Made by a program: the position numbers and the translations under genes. Below are positions 8,120 to 15,951 of a DNA stretch of 18,287 nucleotides, one piece after another. The stretch is taken from NCBI GenBank assembly GCA_001275005.1, contig JWZX01000969.1, positions 1 through 18,287 of the forward strand, in the 5' to 3' direction. This DNA is from Chrysochromulina tobinii (taxonomy: Eukaryota > Haptophyta > Prymnesiales > Chrysochromulinaceae). Below the pieces are notes generated by a model that made no database searches, was not told the origin of the DNA, and worked only from the letters and a program-made list of their open reading frames with translations. Each line of letters begins with the position of its first letter. Positions within the stretch are counted from its first letter, which is position 1.

Positions 8120-8762
8120 CCTGTTAGGAGAGGCAGACGAAGAGGGTGAAGGATGAACAGATCAGGAGGCCTTGGGAGAGGCAGATCTGGTAAGGATAGC
8201 AAAGAGCAGCGTATACAGAGGATCCCTCGAGGGAGACGAACCCACAGGTGAATACAGCCCAGCCCCGAAGCTCGTCTGCACCACCCAAAGCTCTGCGAAA
8301 AGCATAATCATTGCTCTTGTCCATGTGCCCATCTCGTTCAAGTTCCTGATCGACTCTGATCGAGACGGTCCGGGACTGCAGTCCGGGAAAAAGACGTCAG
8401 TCCGGGACTTACACGGGAAGTGGCCGTCCCCTGCGAATTTTCGTTATGAACGAAAAAAACCCGCAATCAAGTGGGCGGTGTGTGATGCGTACCGAGTGGG
8501 CGTGTGTGATGCGGACCTGTGGTGGCGCGTCTTGCCGAGAGGGAAAAATTTAACGAGAACGTGATGCGTACCGGTTCGAAAACACCGGGGGGAGCAAGGG
8601 GGGAGGAGCCGTCGCGCCCTATGACCGCCTCGTCCCACTTGAGCATCCGTAACTTTAAGGTTGGATTAGGCCAGAGTGACCTCACGACGGACCGGGGAGT
8701 CCCCCACGGCCGCGCCGCGTCCCCGTCCCTCACCGCCCTCAGTGACCGGCAAGCCCTGATTA
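8120..8762. other. Divergent intergenic region with short repeats
   Basis: It lies between the calycin gene (minus) and the plus-strand fusion gene. It contains gtccggga-type copies at about 8368-8418, the doubled phrase gtgtgtgatgcg at 8477-8515, gtgatgcgtaccg twice (about 8481 and 8561) and a direct repeat ggagaggcaga (8127 and 8174). The 130-codon plus ORF at 8172-8564 shows no family signature and I do not call it a gene. This is probably promoter and 5'-leader DNA for both genes. Confidence 0.4.
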
Positions 8763-8898
8763 TATCTCGATCAGTTTCTCGATCGCGGAGAATCGCTGAC
8801 GCCTGGCTCCGCCATCCGGTGGTCGAGGGTGGCTATGGGGAGGCCTCGCTGCTCGAGAAGGAGGGAATTCCGCAAGAGCGAGAGGAAATAAAACAATT
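8763..8898 (+). repeat. Dispersed repeat, copy B, ending 26 bases before the fusion-gene ATG
   Basis: It is collinear with copy A (7023-7178): tatctcgatcagtttctcg, cgcggagaatcgc, gacgcctggctccgcc, tatggggaggcctc, gctcgagaaggag, gaattccgcaagagcg, acaatt. It is probably part of the 5' leader or promoter of the gene starting at 8925. No terminal inverted repeats or target-site duplications are evident. Confidence 0.85.
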
Positions 8899-8924
8899 CA
8901 CGCCTGTGGTGACGGCCCCACGCA

Positions 8925-11900
8925 ATGGCGCCTCGTCTCGCGCTGGCGCAAAGCGTGCTGTGGCAAAGTCTGCGGACGCAACTACGGGCGGACGTAGCCG
9001 GCACCGCTACCTCCTCACGCCTCCTCAAGTCGTTCGACTCTCTGCCATATCGTTCGAACATCGGACGATCGTGGCTTCCTGATGTGGATGACCTGCGTGC
9101 TGTGGTCGGTGGATCGCTGTCCGACAGTCAGCTCCTCCGGAGACTCGAGCAGTCGGCTGAGTCGGCACGCGTGCAGCTTCTGCAAGTTGCCTCGGCCAGC
9201 GACGATCCTCGTGGCCACGTGATTGACGTGATAGACAAGGGCGCTCGCCAGGGCCACCTTCACGCTGTCCTGTTGCAGAATCAAAGCAGCGTGGACCTCG
9301 AGCTCTTGATGGCCAATTGCGTCGTGCAACTGCGTCGTGGCGAACTCCGCTCGGCATTGCAGGACATCCGGCGTGAGTTTTCAGAGTTCACGATCAGCGA
9401 GCCTCGACTACGGTGGCTCAGGGCCGTCCACTACGCACGCCAAGGCGCCGCATCGCCGAGCGAGTCGCTCTTCCGCACGGACCTCTTCCGCATGCTGGCG
9501 CGCTACGAGGGCCTCGCGGGCCTCAATGGAGCTGGCAATCAAGCGGCCGTCCCGCACCAGGTATACTCGTGCTTTGAGTCATGGGCGGGCGCGCCCAACG
9601 GAAGCGCCGTGGAGGCCTTCGCCTCCCCTCTCAACCATCGCATGGAGCCCGCCATGGAGTCTCGAGTCCAGTTCGGCTCAGCGTTCCCTGACGTCGATGC
9701 GCCATTTGGCAGCCTGGGTCGCTTCACCGAGCTCCCTCGACTGCCACGTGGCTCGGACGAACCTCGACTGCCACGTGGCTCGGACGGATGGACGGATGGA
9801 CGCACAGACGGACGCACGCCCCCTCGCTTGCCACGTGGCTCAGCGCACACCTTGGTCCTCGCCAACCCTCCCTTTTTCCAGCCCACTCTCGACGCTCTGG
9901 AGCCCAAGCTGAGGGACTTGCTTCGTGCCGCCCCCGATGCGATCGCGCTGTGTGTCGTACCCGCGACGGGCGCACGCGAGCCCTCCGAAGCGCCGCACGT
10001 GCAGGCGCTCCGCGCCTCGCCCTTGACACGAGGTTCCATCAACCTACCCGCAGGAGAGCACGCCTACGCCTCGGGCGTCGCGCATCGGCTCACATGGCGC
10101 GAGCCGAGCGCCACGCGGCGCAGCACACGGCATCGCTGGCCCTCCCGCTACGCGACGGAGGTGTTCGTGATGGCCGCGAAGCCTCTCGAGCTTCGGGGCG
10201 TCCGAGAGCTGCTCGAGATGGTGCGAGTGGCATTTGGCGTCGAGGATCGGCACGTGACTGCTGATTTTCACGCGTCCACTGCTGACCTTCACGCGTCCAC
10301 TGACGGTCAAGCTTCTACTCATCAGCATGCTCCTGCTCCTTCGAGGCACCGTCTCAGAGTCGTCGCCGCCTCCTCCGTCGCCTCTTCCACAGCCACCTCT
10401 TCCACAGCCACCTCAGCAGACAGCAGCGGAGAGGAGAGCCTTGAGCTTGAGAAGGGCACCCGACTCTTCGGCTGCGCTCCCTCTGGACCTGCCCAACGCG
10501 ACCTCTTCGACGAGGTTCTCGTCGAGGCATCACAGCGCGACGCTGCGGCTCGTGCGGCACTAGCCCACGCCAAGAAGCGACAGAACACGCGGGTGTACAA
10601 TCGCCTGCTCAAGAACGCGAGCGACCATCGCATCCTTTCGGTCGTCGAGGAGGCGGTTGAGCAAATGAGGCGCGATGGCGTGCCGGAGAATGAGTTCACG
10701 ACGGCGCTCCGCATCAATGCCTTTGCACGCGTAGGCCGCATCGAGGACGCAACGGCAGTGGTGCGGGAGGCCGAAGCCCGAGGCTGGGCGCCGCTCCAGA
10801 GCAACGCGGCCCTCGAGCCTCTCATCAAAGGGATCCTTGAGACGCGCTTCGGTCCGCCGGGCGTAGGACCAGAGCACATTGCGAGCATGCCAACCGTTGG
10901 ACCAGAGCACATTGCGAGCAGACGATCAGCGACAGCGCTCGGCAGTCGTCTCAACAGGCATCCGGACCAGTCGTTCGCCCGACTCTCTCAGGCACATCCG
11001 AGCGGAACTCGCTCACCTCCTCCATCGACCGCGCGGCATCGTATTCTGAGCGCCTTGCACTTGGTCCACGATCGTCTCGGTGTGGCCGGTTCGGAGCCCC
11101 CAAACTGGCGCACCGTCAACACGTTGCTTCGTGCATGCAAACGGTGGGAGCCGGAGCTGGGCCCCCACGTGCTCCACAGCTTCGATGGCTCGCTCCATCA
11201 GCACCCTTCCACCCTCGCGCTCTGCGCCGAGATTGCATGCGCAAACCTCGATGTGGAAGGCGCGACGGCGGCTGTGGAAGGCTTAAGGGCTCAGGCTGTC
11301 CCACCGGACCCTAGGCTACTCATTGGCCTCGCGTTGGCTATGGCCCTACGTGGCGATCTGGGAGGCGCGTCCGCAACCATCGACGCCGCCGCTGCGTCCA
11401 TCGAGTCAATCGCCCTAGAACGGGAGCCCCCCTCTCCAACCGACGCAAGAGCCGAGGGCGACATGGTGGCGATTCATCCCTTGGTACGCCGTGGCGTGCC
11501 GATGCGGTGGCTGCGGGCAGAGCACGCCATGGTCGCGCGCTTTGTGGCCGAAGGGGGGGGCGTGCAGGAAGAGGGGGAAGCAGCAGAGGGAGCAGAGCAA
11601 TGGAGCAGCAGTGAAGGAGGGACTTCAGGTAGCTCGACGGCGCTGATGAGCTCATCAATTAGCTCACCGTTCCGGCGCAGCCCTCTTGTGAGTTGGCCAC
11701 GAGAGCTTGAGGGATGGACGGCGACTGATCGGCTGCACCATCTGCTCACGAGCAAGGCGGCTACACGCGTCGAGGTGGGCGCTGGCTCGGGCGATTGGCT
11801 CGTCGCGCAGGCGGCCGCACAGCCAGACGTGGCGTGGGTGGCGATCGAGCCGCAGGTGGACCGCGTGTATCACATCTGGTCCAAGGTACAGATGCATCGA

Positions 11901-12356
11901 CTGAGCAACGTGCACATCTGCGCGACCGATGCCACCGACGTCCTTCGTCGAGAAGGAGGGCTGATGAAACACATCATCGGCTCGCTCGATGCGATTTATC
12001 TGCGCTTTCCTTTCCCGCCAAGCCTCGAGCTCCGCGATCTCGCGCGCACCTCGCCGTCTCCAGATGCGCTGCTCAACGGCGCCTTCCTCGCTGACGCAGC
12101 GCGAGTTCTGCGACCGTTGGGGTCGCTCCAAATCCTCACCGACGAGCCTGCCTGCTGTGCCCTCATGCTCGCCATCCTCCAGACCCACCCAGCCGGCTCG
12201 GCGTTCCGCTCCGTCCACGGTAGGGATGGCTTTGCCAAGAGCGGCCCGACTCCCGCCACGGCGCTCGACGACTCCTTCTTTGACGCTGTGCTGGCGGACC
12301 GCGGACGCCGGCAGGCGCACGAGCGGTACGAATTGCATCTTAGGAAGGTGGCGTGA
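8925..12356 (+). CDS. Three-part RNA-modification fusion: PCIF1-like m6A(m) methyltransferase, PPR repeats, TrmB-like m7G methyltransferase
   Basis: The product has 1143 residues and is apparently intronless. Residues 1-40 are basic and poor in acids (MAPRLALAQSVLWQSLRTQL), like a mitochondrial or plastid transit peptide. Residues 229-390 match the PCIF1/CAPAM catalytic domain, which N6-methylates the cap-adjacent 2'-O-methyladenosine of mRNA. The matches are VEAFASPLNHR (229-239), SAFPDVDAPFGS (252-263), the catalytic NPPF (314-317) and LPAGEHAYASGVAH (374-387). About 554-640 (TRVYNRLLKNAS.., TALRINAFARVGRIEDATAV) and 725-825 are PPR-like helical repeats that bind RNA. Residues 949-1075 are a Rossmann methyltransferase of TrmB type: VEVGAGSGDWLV, VAIEPQVDRV, NVHICATDATD and ILTDEPACC. 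The TrmB PDPW motif is replaced by FPFPP, so its activity is doubtful. No WW domain is present. A likely role is sequence-guided RNA methylation, perhaps in an organelle. Confidence 0.82.
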   Translation: MAPRLALAQSVLWQSLRTQLRADVAGTATSSRLLKSFDSLPYRSNIGRSWLPDVDDLRAVVGGSLSDSQLLRRLEQSAESARVQLLQVASASDDPRGHVIDVIDKGARQGHLHAVLLQNQSSVDLELLMANCVVQLRRGELRSALQDIRREFSEFTISEPRLRWLRAVHYARQGAASPSESLFRTDLFRMLARYEGLAGLNGAGNQAAVPHQVYSCFESWAGAPNGSAVEAFASPLNHRMEPAMESRVQFGSAFPDVDAPFGSLGRFTELPRLPRGSDEPRLPRGSDGWTDGRTDGRTPPRLPRGSAHTLVLANPPFFQPTLDALEPKLRDLLRAAPDAIALCVVPATGAREPSEAPHVQALRASPLTRGSINLPAGEHAYASGVAHRLTWREPSATRRSTRHRWPSRYATEVFVMAAKPLELRGVRELLEMVRVAFGVEDRHVTADFHASTADLHASTDGQASTHQHAPAPSRHRLRVVAASSVASSTATSSTATSADSSGEESLELEKGTRLFGCAPSGPAQRDLFDEVLVEASQRDAAARAALAHAKKRQNTRVYNRLLKNASDHRILSVVEEAVEQMRRDGVPENEFTTALRINAFARVGRIEDATAVVREAEARGWAPLQSNAALEPLIKGILETRFGPPGVGPEHIASMPTVGPEHIASRRSATALGSRLNRHPDQSFARLSQAHPSGTRSPPPSTARHRILSALHLVHDRLGVAGSEPPNWRTVNTLLRACKRWEPELGPHVLHSFDGSLHQHPSTLALCAEIACANLDVEGATAAVEGLRAQAVPPDPRLLIGLALAMALRGDLGGASATIDAAAASIESIALEREPPSPTDARAEGDMVAIHPLVRRGVPMRWLRAEHAMVARFVAEGGGVQEEGEAAEGAEQWSSSEGGTSGSSTALMSSSISSPFRRSPLVSWPRELEGWTATDRLHHLLTSKAATRVEVGAGSGDWLVAQAAAQPDVAWVAIEPQVDRVYHIWSKVQMHRLSNVHICATDATDVLRREGGLMKHIIGSLDAIYLRFPFPPSLELRDLARTSPSPDALLNGAFLADAARVLRPLGSLQILTDEPACCALMLAILQTHPAGSAFRSVHGRDGFAKSGPTPATALDDSFFDAVLADRGRRQAHERYELHLRKVA
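9734..9843 (+). repeat. In-frame minisatellite inside the PCIF1-like domain
   Basis: The unit cctcgactgccacgtggctc occurs twice (about 9737 and 9763), and a third, diverged copy (cctcgcttgccacgtggctc) sits near 9823, separated by ggacggatggacg-type repeats. It encodes PRLPRGSD, PRLPRGSD and PRLPRGSA. It lies between the FGS motif and NPPF of the catalytic domain. Confidence 0.85.
10866..10920 (+). repeat. Short in-frame duplication (VGPEHIAS twice)
   Basis: The 22-nt unit ggaccagagcacattgcgag plus ca occurs twice, 33 nt apart, between the two PPR-like regions. It adds a second GPEHIAS to the linker. Confidence 0.85.
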
Positions 12357-12443
12357 TAGAGGTTAGTATGCGACAGTTAGAGCGCTTCTGAAAATGGCAT
12401 CTTAGGAAGGTGGCGTGATAGAAGTCAGACGAGAGCGCTTCTG
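12345..12443 (+). repeat. Tandem duplication spanning the stop codon of the fusion gene
   Basis: The phrase gcatcttaggaaggtggcgt followed by gataga occurs at 12345 and again at 12397 (period 52). Both copies are followed by an agagcgcttctg block. The first copy carries the terminal codons LRKVA and the TGA; the second lies in the 3' flank. Confidence 0.85.
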
Positions 12444-13057
12444 CTCTTTCGTTTAGAGCGGACCTGCGCGGCCGCACATATCCGCACATCGCTGCTGTCT
12501 TTCGAAGTACGTTTGTACAAGTTTCAATTGACAAGTTTGTACGCATCTACTTTTTCATGGCGGTCATGGCGGCGGAAGACATACAAGACGATTGACTAAA
12601 CTGAATCGGGCGTCCGGTCCGTTACTCACGCCGCCACGGGCAGGGGCACGGCTCCCCCCGGCTCTCGGATCGGATGCGTCTCGCGACAAACGCTACAGAC
12701 TCGCTGCACTCGCCCTCGCGGCCCTTCAAGAACGTTCAAGGCTCAAGCCTCTGCATGCAATTCTTACTGTACCCGGTATCTACCGTAAGTTCCTGCGCGC
12801 GCGGGCGAGGTACCAACGGCAACACAGAGCCAGGACCCGCCCCGCGCCTCGACATGCGGCAACATGATTTCGCTCGAGACAGCCCCTGACGATCAGAACT
12901 CACGCACGTCACCCGCCGGCCGCCGCCCAGAACCATTCTATGCTGTTAAGTCACTGTCGTCGGCGCGGGCCTTTGTCGCGACCGTCGATTTGGGCACGAC
13001 GTGGAGGGTGGGCATCGGCTCCTCGTGGAAGGTGAGGCGCTGCAGCAAGTCGCGGTC
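12444..13057. other. Convergent intergenic region without a recognised gene
   Basis: This DNA lies between the fusion-gene 3' end and the tandem repeat downstream of the ADP-ribosyltransferase-like segment. Open frames such as 12592-12867 on plus are Arg/Pro-rich, with no motif or family resemblance, and look like chance in GC-rich sequence. No tRNA fold is apparent. Confidence 0.4.
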
Positions 13058-13127
13058 TCCCCAATATCCAATATCCCCCTGGATCCTCTGCCTCCCCAAT
13101 ATCCAATATCCCCCTGGATCCTCTGCC
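13058..13127. repeat. Perfect 35-bp tandem repeat, two copies
   Basis: The unit begins tccccaatatccaatatccc and ends ctggatcctctgcc. Copies lie at 13058-13092 and 13093-13127 with no mismatch. It sits about 100 bases beyond the stop of the minus-strand ADP-ribosyltransferase-like segment, so it may be in its 3' untranslated region. Confidence 0.9.
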
Positions 13128-13222
13128 GCTCGCACAATGGACGGCTGGTTCATGTGGTGTCCATAGGGTCCCCTCAACAACACGGGTAGGGCTCCCACTT
13201 TGGCGAACGCATCTGGCGTCCC

Positions 13223-13698
13223 CTAGAAGTGCACCACGTACTTGGGGAGGAGCTGAGCGCCCGTCTTGAAGACGACCCAATCATCCCTCGGGTACCAGCT
13301 GTCGTCCACCTCCTGTCGTCCACCCTTTCCAGGGAGCGCCAAGCACAGTATCACCGACCTGCTGTCTTTGCCGTAGAACTTGGGCGACTTAGGGCCCGTT
13401 GCAGCGTAAATGCCGTTCCCGTGTACTGCGCCGTTGGCTATCGGCGGACCTCCCGGTTGCCCCGCCACCTTGAACCCTCCGGTGCAGATGCTCTGGACTG
13501 TAGCAGCACTTGACGTGCCATGCCGCGTCGTCTTTGACCTGCTTCGCGGCCAGCCTGCGCTCGAAATCTTTGCCTGCAGCTTGTGACGCCGCACCCTGTT
13601 GTGCGGCCGTACCGCATACCGGACGAGCTTGAAGCCATCCTTCGTGCGAGTGCCTCTCGTATCAAGTTGCCCCACAGGACACTCTAGCGCATCCACGC
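13223..13698 (-). pseudogene. Partial second ADP-ribosyltransferase (PARP-like) segment
   Basis: The minus frame contains RHGTSSAATVQSICTGGFKV (His codon at 13522-13520), then NGAVHGNGIYAATGPKS (Tyr codon at 13408-13406), SVILCLALPGKGGRQ, and a C-terminus WVVFKTGAQLLPKYVVHF before the stop at 13223. His and Tyr are 38 codons apart, close to the 33 in the full PARP domain upstream; Asp replaces the third (Glu) residue in DDWVVF. The family transfers ADP-ribose from NAD, but members lacking Glu are usually mono-transferases or inactive. No sensible start exists: the nearest in-frame ATG (13972) lies in antiframe over the neighbour. It lies 3' of the kinase-PARP gene in another frame. It may be a spliced extra exon, a duplicated domain or a pseudogene. 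A second frame over 13500-13600 also looks protein-like (KDFERRLAAKQVKDDAAW), which hints at a frameshift just before HGT. Confidence 0.55.
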
Positions 13699-15918
13699 TC
13701 ACGCCATCGGCCCGCGGTCGCCCTCGTACCGCTGGTAAGCCAGCAGGTACTCGGGGTAGATGTACTCCGAGTGGAAGACGATGAACTCGCGGTAGCGATA
13801 GGGTGGTGAGACGTCGGCAAGCAGCGAGTGGTGAAGCACGGGCGGAGAGACGCCGGCCACCGTATCGAGCTCGCGGAACGAGATCGGAAACACGCGTCGA
13901 CCCGTATCGGTGCTCGTGGCATCCCGACCAGCCTGCTTTGTGCGCACGTGATGGCCGAGCGCCACACGGCACACGAGGATGTAGAAGACCTTGCCTGGGT
14001 GGTGGCGCGCGCCGTGCGCGTACAGCCGCTTGTGCAGCTCCGAGCTCCCATCGTACTGCAGATCCACTTTGGTGTACTGGTCATTCTTGCCCGCGTCCTC
14101 GGCCAGGTAGAGTCCCTCGCCGTACGCGGCTCCTACGGCCGTGCCGGCGAAGCGCTCGTTCAAGCCCGTGGAGAGGATGTTGATGAGCACGCCGGCGTTC
14201 GTACCGTGCATCAGGAAGGCCTCATTGGCGTCCACGCGCAGGTCGCCGGGCAGGGCGTCCGCTACGCGGCATGTAAGGGGCGGCGCGCCGCCCGCGGATG
14301 CCACTCGCCCCTGCCGGATGCGCTTCATGTCGTTCATCACACCCTGCACGCCGCTCATGTATGTTTCCCACCGCGCCGGGTTCTCGAGGCGCCACGCGCT
14401 CGCGAGCTTCAGTCGGTCGTGCGTGGTGCCCCCCCGATCGGTACCGCTCTGTTTCAGCTTCACTGGGTCGGTCTGCAGCAGCCTTTCGAGTGCGGCCCAC
14501 GTGCTACGGTCGCGGCCAGGGTCGAGGGCAATCGAGGCGAAGCCATCCGGCGAACTGCGCTTCTCCCAGTAGTTGGGCATGGCGCGGGCCTTTTTGCGCT
14601 CGATGCGAAGCTCATCACGCTCCTTGGTGGCCTTGGCCTCAGCGCTCTCCGCCTCGGCCTTTCTCAGCGCACACTCGAGCGCCACTCGCTTCTCCTCAGC
14701 TTCGAGCTCCTTGCGCCTTGTCTGCGCCTGTGCGCGCTGCTGCGTGGCCTCGCGGTCCGCCTCCGCGCGCTCTGCCCTGGCGTCACTCATGAGCTGCGCC
14801 GCCGCCCGTGCCTTCGCCTCCGCCTCCGCCTCCTGCTCGCGCACTTTTTGCCGCTCTTGTTCGAGGCGGCGCTGCTCGCGCTGTATCTCGTTGCGCTTCG
14901 CCGCCGCTTCGAGCTCGCTCTGCTTAATGGCCGCCTCTAGCGCCTCCTCCTGCTCCGCCTGCCTGCGGCGCTGCTCGGCCTCACGCCAGGCAGCCTCACG
15001 ATCCCGACGCGCCGCCTCCTGCTCGACGGCAGCCATCTGCTGCGCCGCCTCTTGTGACGCCTTGGCGGCCGCCTGCTGAGCCTTGGTGCTCACCTCGAGC
15101 GCGGCCGCCGTGTCGAGGAATGCATGCCGAAGCGTCTGGCTCGCGCTCAGTCGCCGCGCGAGTGCCTCTTCGCTGGTCGCCGCGTCGGCAAGAAGGCTCT
15201 CGAGTAAATGCGGCAAGTGCGCGTCCGCCTGATTCGCCAGGTCGCGCGACCAATCGCTGAGCTTGCGGTCGTCCTCCTTTTCGAAGTGGCGGATGGCGTC
15301 CTTCTGCTCCTTGGCATTCGGTGGCAGGCAGCACGCGAAGAGGCAGCAGACGCCGTAGGAGAACATGTCGCCCATCGCTGTGGGCTTCGCGTCTCGCTCG
15401 CGGCCCTCTCTGCTCGCCTTGAGGATCTCGGGCGCCACGTAGAGCTCGGTGAAGGCGATGCCACCGCCCGTGCTCGCCCTCAGGCTGCTGCGCGTGTCCA
15501 TCGAGTGTTGGCGGCGCGCGGACTCGAAGTCGGCCAGGTGCGCCGTCGCGCGCTCGCCCTCGAGCGACACGAGGACATTCTCAAGCTTGACGTCGCCGTG
15601 CGCGAGGCCGTGGCTGTGCATGTGGCGGAGCGCCTCGCACAGCTGCCCAAGCAGCACCTTACGCTGCGAAATCCTGGGCTTTCTATGGCTCAGGAGCTGC
15701 TCCAACCAAGTCTGATCGGGAACCTCACCGTTGAGCCACCTGAACATGTCGCCGCCATTGTAGTACGGCAGCTGCACGTACGCGGCGTAGCTACCTGGCG
15801 CGTTGACGTCGAAGACGGCGTCGACGGTGGCGATGAACAGGCATTCTGAGAGCTGGTCAAGCAAGTTCACCTGATGAGGGAGGTCATCAGTGATGAGGGA
15901 GGTCATCAGTGATGTCAT
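13699..15918 (-). CDS. Receptor kinase-PARP protein, C-terminal part: kinase domain, coiled coil, PARP domain
   Basis: This ORF has 739 codons, in the same frame as 15925-18021 and separated from it by one TAA, so I read it as the second exon of that gene. Residues about 27-250 are a protein kinase from the hinge on: LPYYNGGDMFRWL, HGDVKLENVLV with catalytic Asp109 and Asn114, DFE (130-132) instead of DFG, and YVAPEI. Residues about 285-475 are a Glu/Arg/Ala coiled coil. Residues about 505-730 are a PARP domain of tankyrase style: HGT with His571, YGEGLYLAED with Tyr604, and YREFIVFHSEYIYPEYLL with Glu711, a complete H-Y-E triad. This suggests an active ADP-ribosyltransferase tethered to a membrane kinase. 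The first 25 residues (MTSLMTSLITDD..) probably come from intron sequence. Large antisense ORFs here are GC artefacts. Confidence 0.8.
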   Translation of the reverse strand: MTSLMTSLITDDLPHQVNLLDQLSECLFIATVDAVFDVNAPGSYAAYVQLPYYNGGDMFRWLNGEVPDQTWLEQLLSHRKPRISQRKVLLGQLCEALRHMHSHGLAHGDVKLENVLVSLEGERATAHLADFESARRQHSMDTRSSLRASTGGGIAFTELYVAPEILKASREGRERDAKPTAMGDMFSYGVCCLFACCLPPNAKEQKDAIRHFEKEDDRKLSDWSRDLANQADAHLPHLLESLLADAATSEEALARRLSASQTLRHAFLDTAAALEVSTKAQQAAAKASQEAAQQMAAVEQEAARRDREAAWREAEQRRRQAEQEEALEAAIKQSELEAAAKRNEIQREQRRLEQERQKVREQEAEAEAKARAAAQLMSDARAERAEADREATQQRAQAQTRRKELEAEEKRVALECALRKAEAESAEAKATKERDELRIERKKARAMPNYWEKRSSPDGFASIALDPGRDRSTWAALERLLQTDPVKLKQSGTDRGGTTHDRLKLASAWRLENPARWETYMSGVQGVMNDMKRIRQGRVASAGGAPPLTCRVADALPGDLRVDANEAFLMHGTNAGVLINILSTGLNERFAGTAVGAAYGEGLYLAEDAGKNDQYTKVDLQYDGSSELHKRLYAHGARHHPGKVFYILVCRVALGHHVRTKQAGRDATSTDTGRRVFPISFRELDTVAGVSPPVLHHSLLADVSPPYRYREFIVFHSEYIYPEYLLAYQRYEGDRGPMA

Positions 15919-15951
15919 CAGGCATTATGAGAGCTGGCCGAGCAGTTTCAC
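15871..15951 (-). other. Candidate 81-nt intron formed by tandem duplication
   Basis: On minus, GTGAAACTGCTCGG.. begins after ..CTCAAAGAG, and ..CTCCCTCATCAG ends just before GTGAACTTGCTTGACC... The first 33 nt of the interval match the 33 nt after it at 28 positions. The interval contains the in-frame TAA that breaks the kinase domain. Excising it joins KALLKEV to NLLDQLSECLF and gives a normal kinase alpha-C to beta-4 region. Inside are two perfect 19-nt copies (15873-15891 and 15892-15910). No transcript evidence is available. Confidence 0.6.

Noticed and set aside
8172-8564. 130-codon plus ORF in the divergent spacer
   Set aside because: It has no recognisable domain, includes short nucleotide repeats, and sits where promoters of both neighbours are expected.
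12592-12867. Small plus ORF in the convergent spacer
   Set aside because: It is Arg/Pro rich with no motif and no supporting context.
13828-14940. 370-codon plus-strand ORF
   Set aside because: It is antisense to the coiled-coil and PARP part of the minus gene. It is Arg/Leu/Ala rich without motifs, whereas the minus frame has clear catalytic residues.
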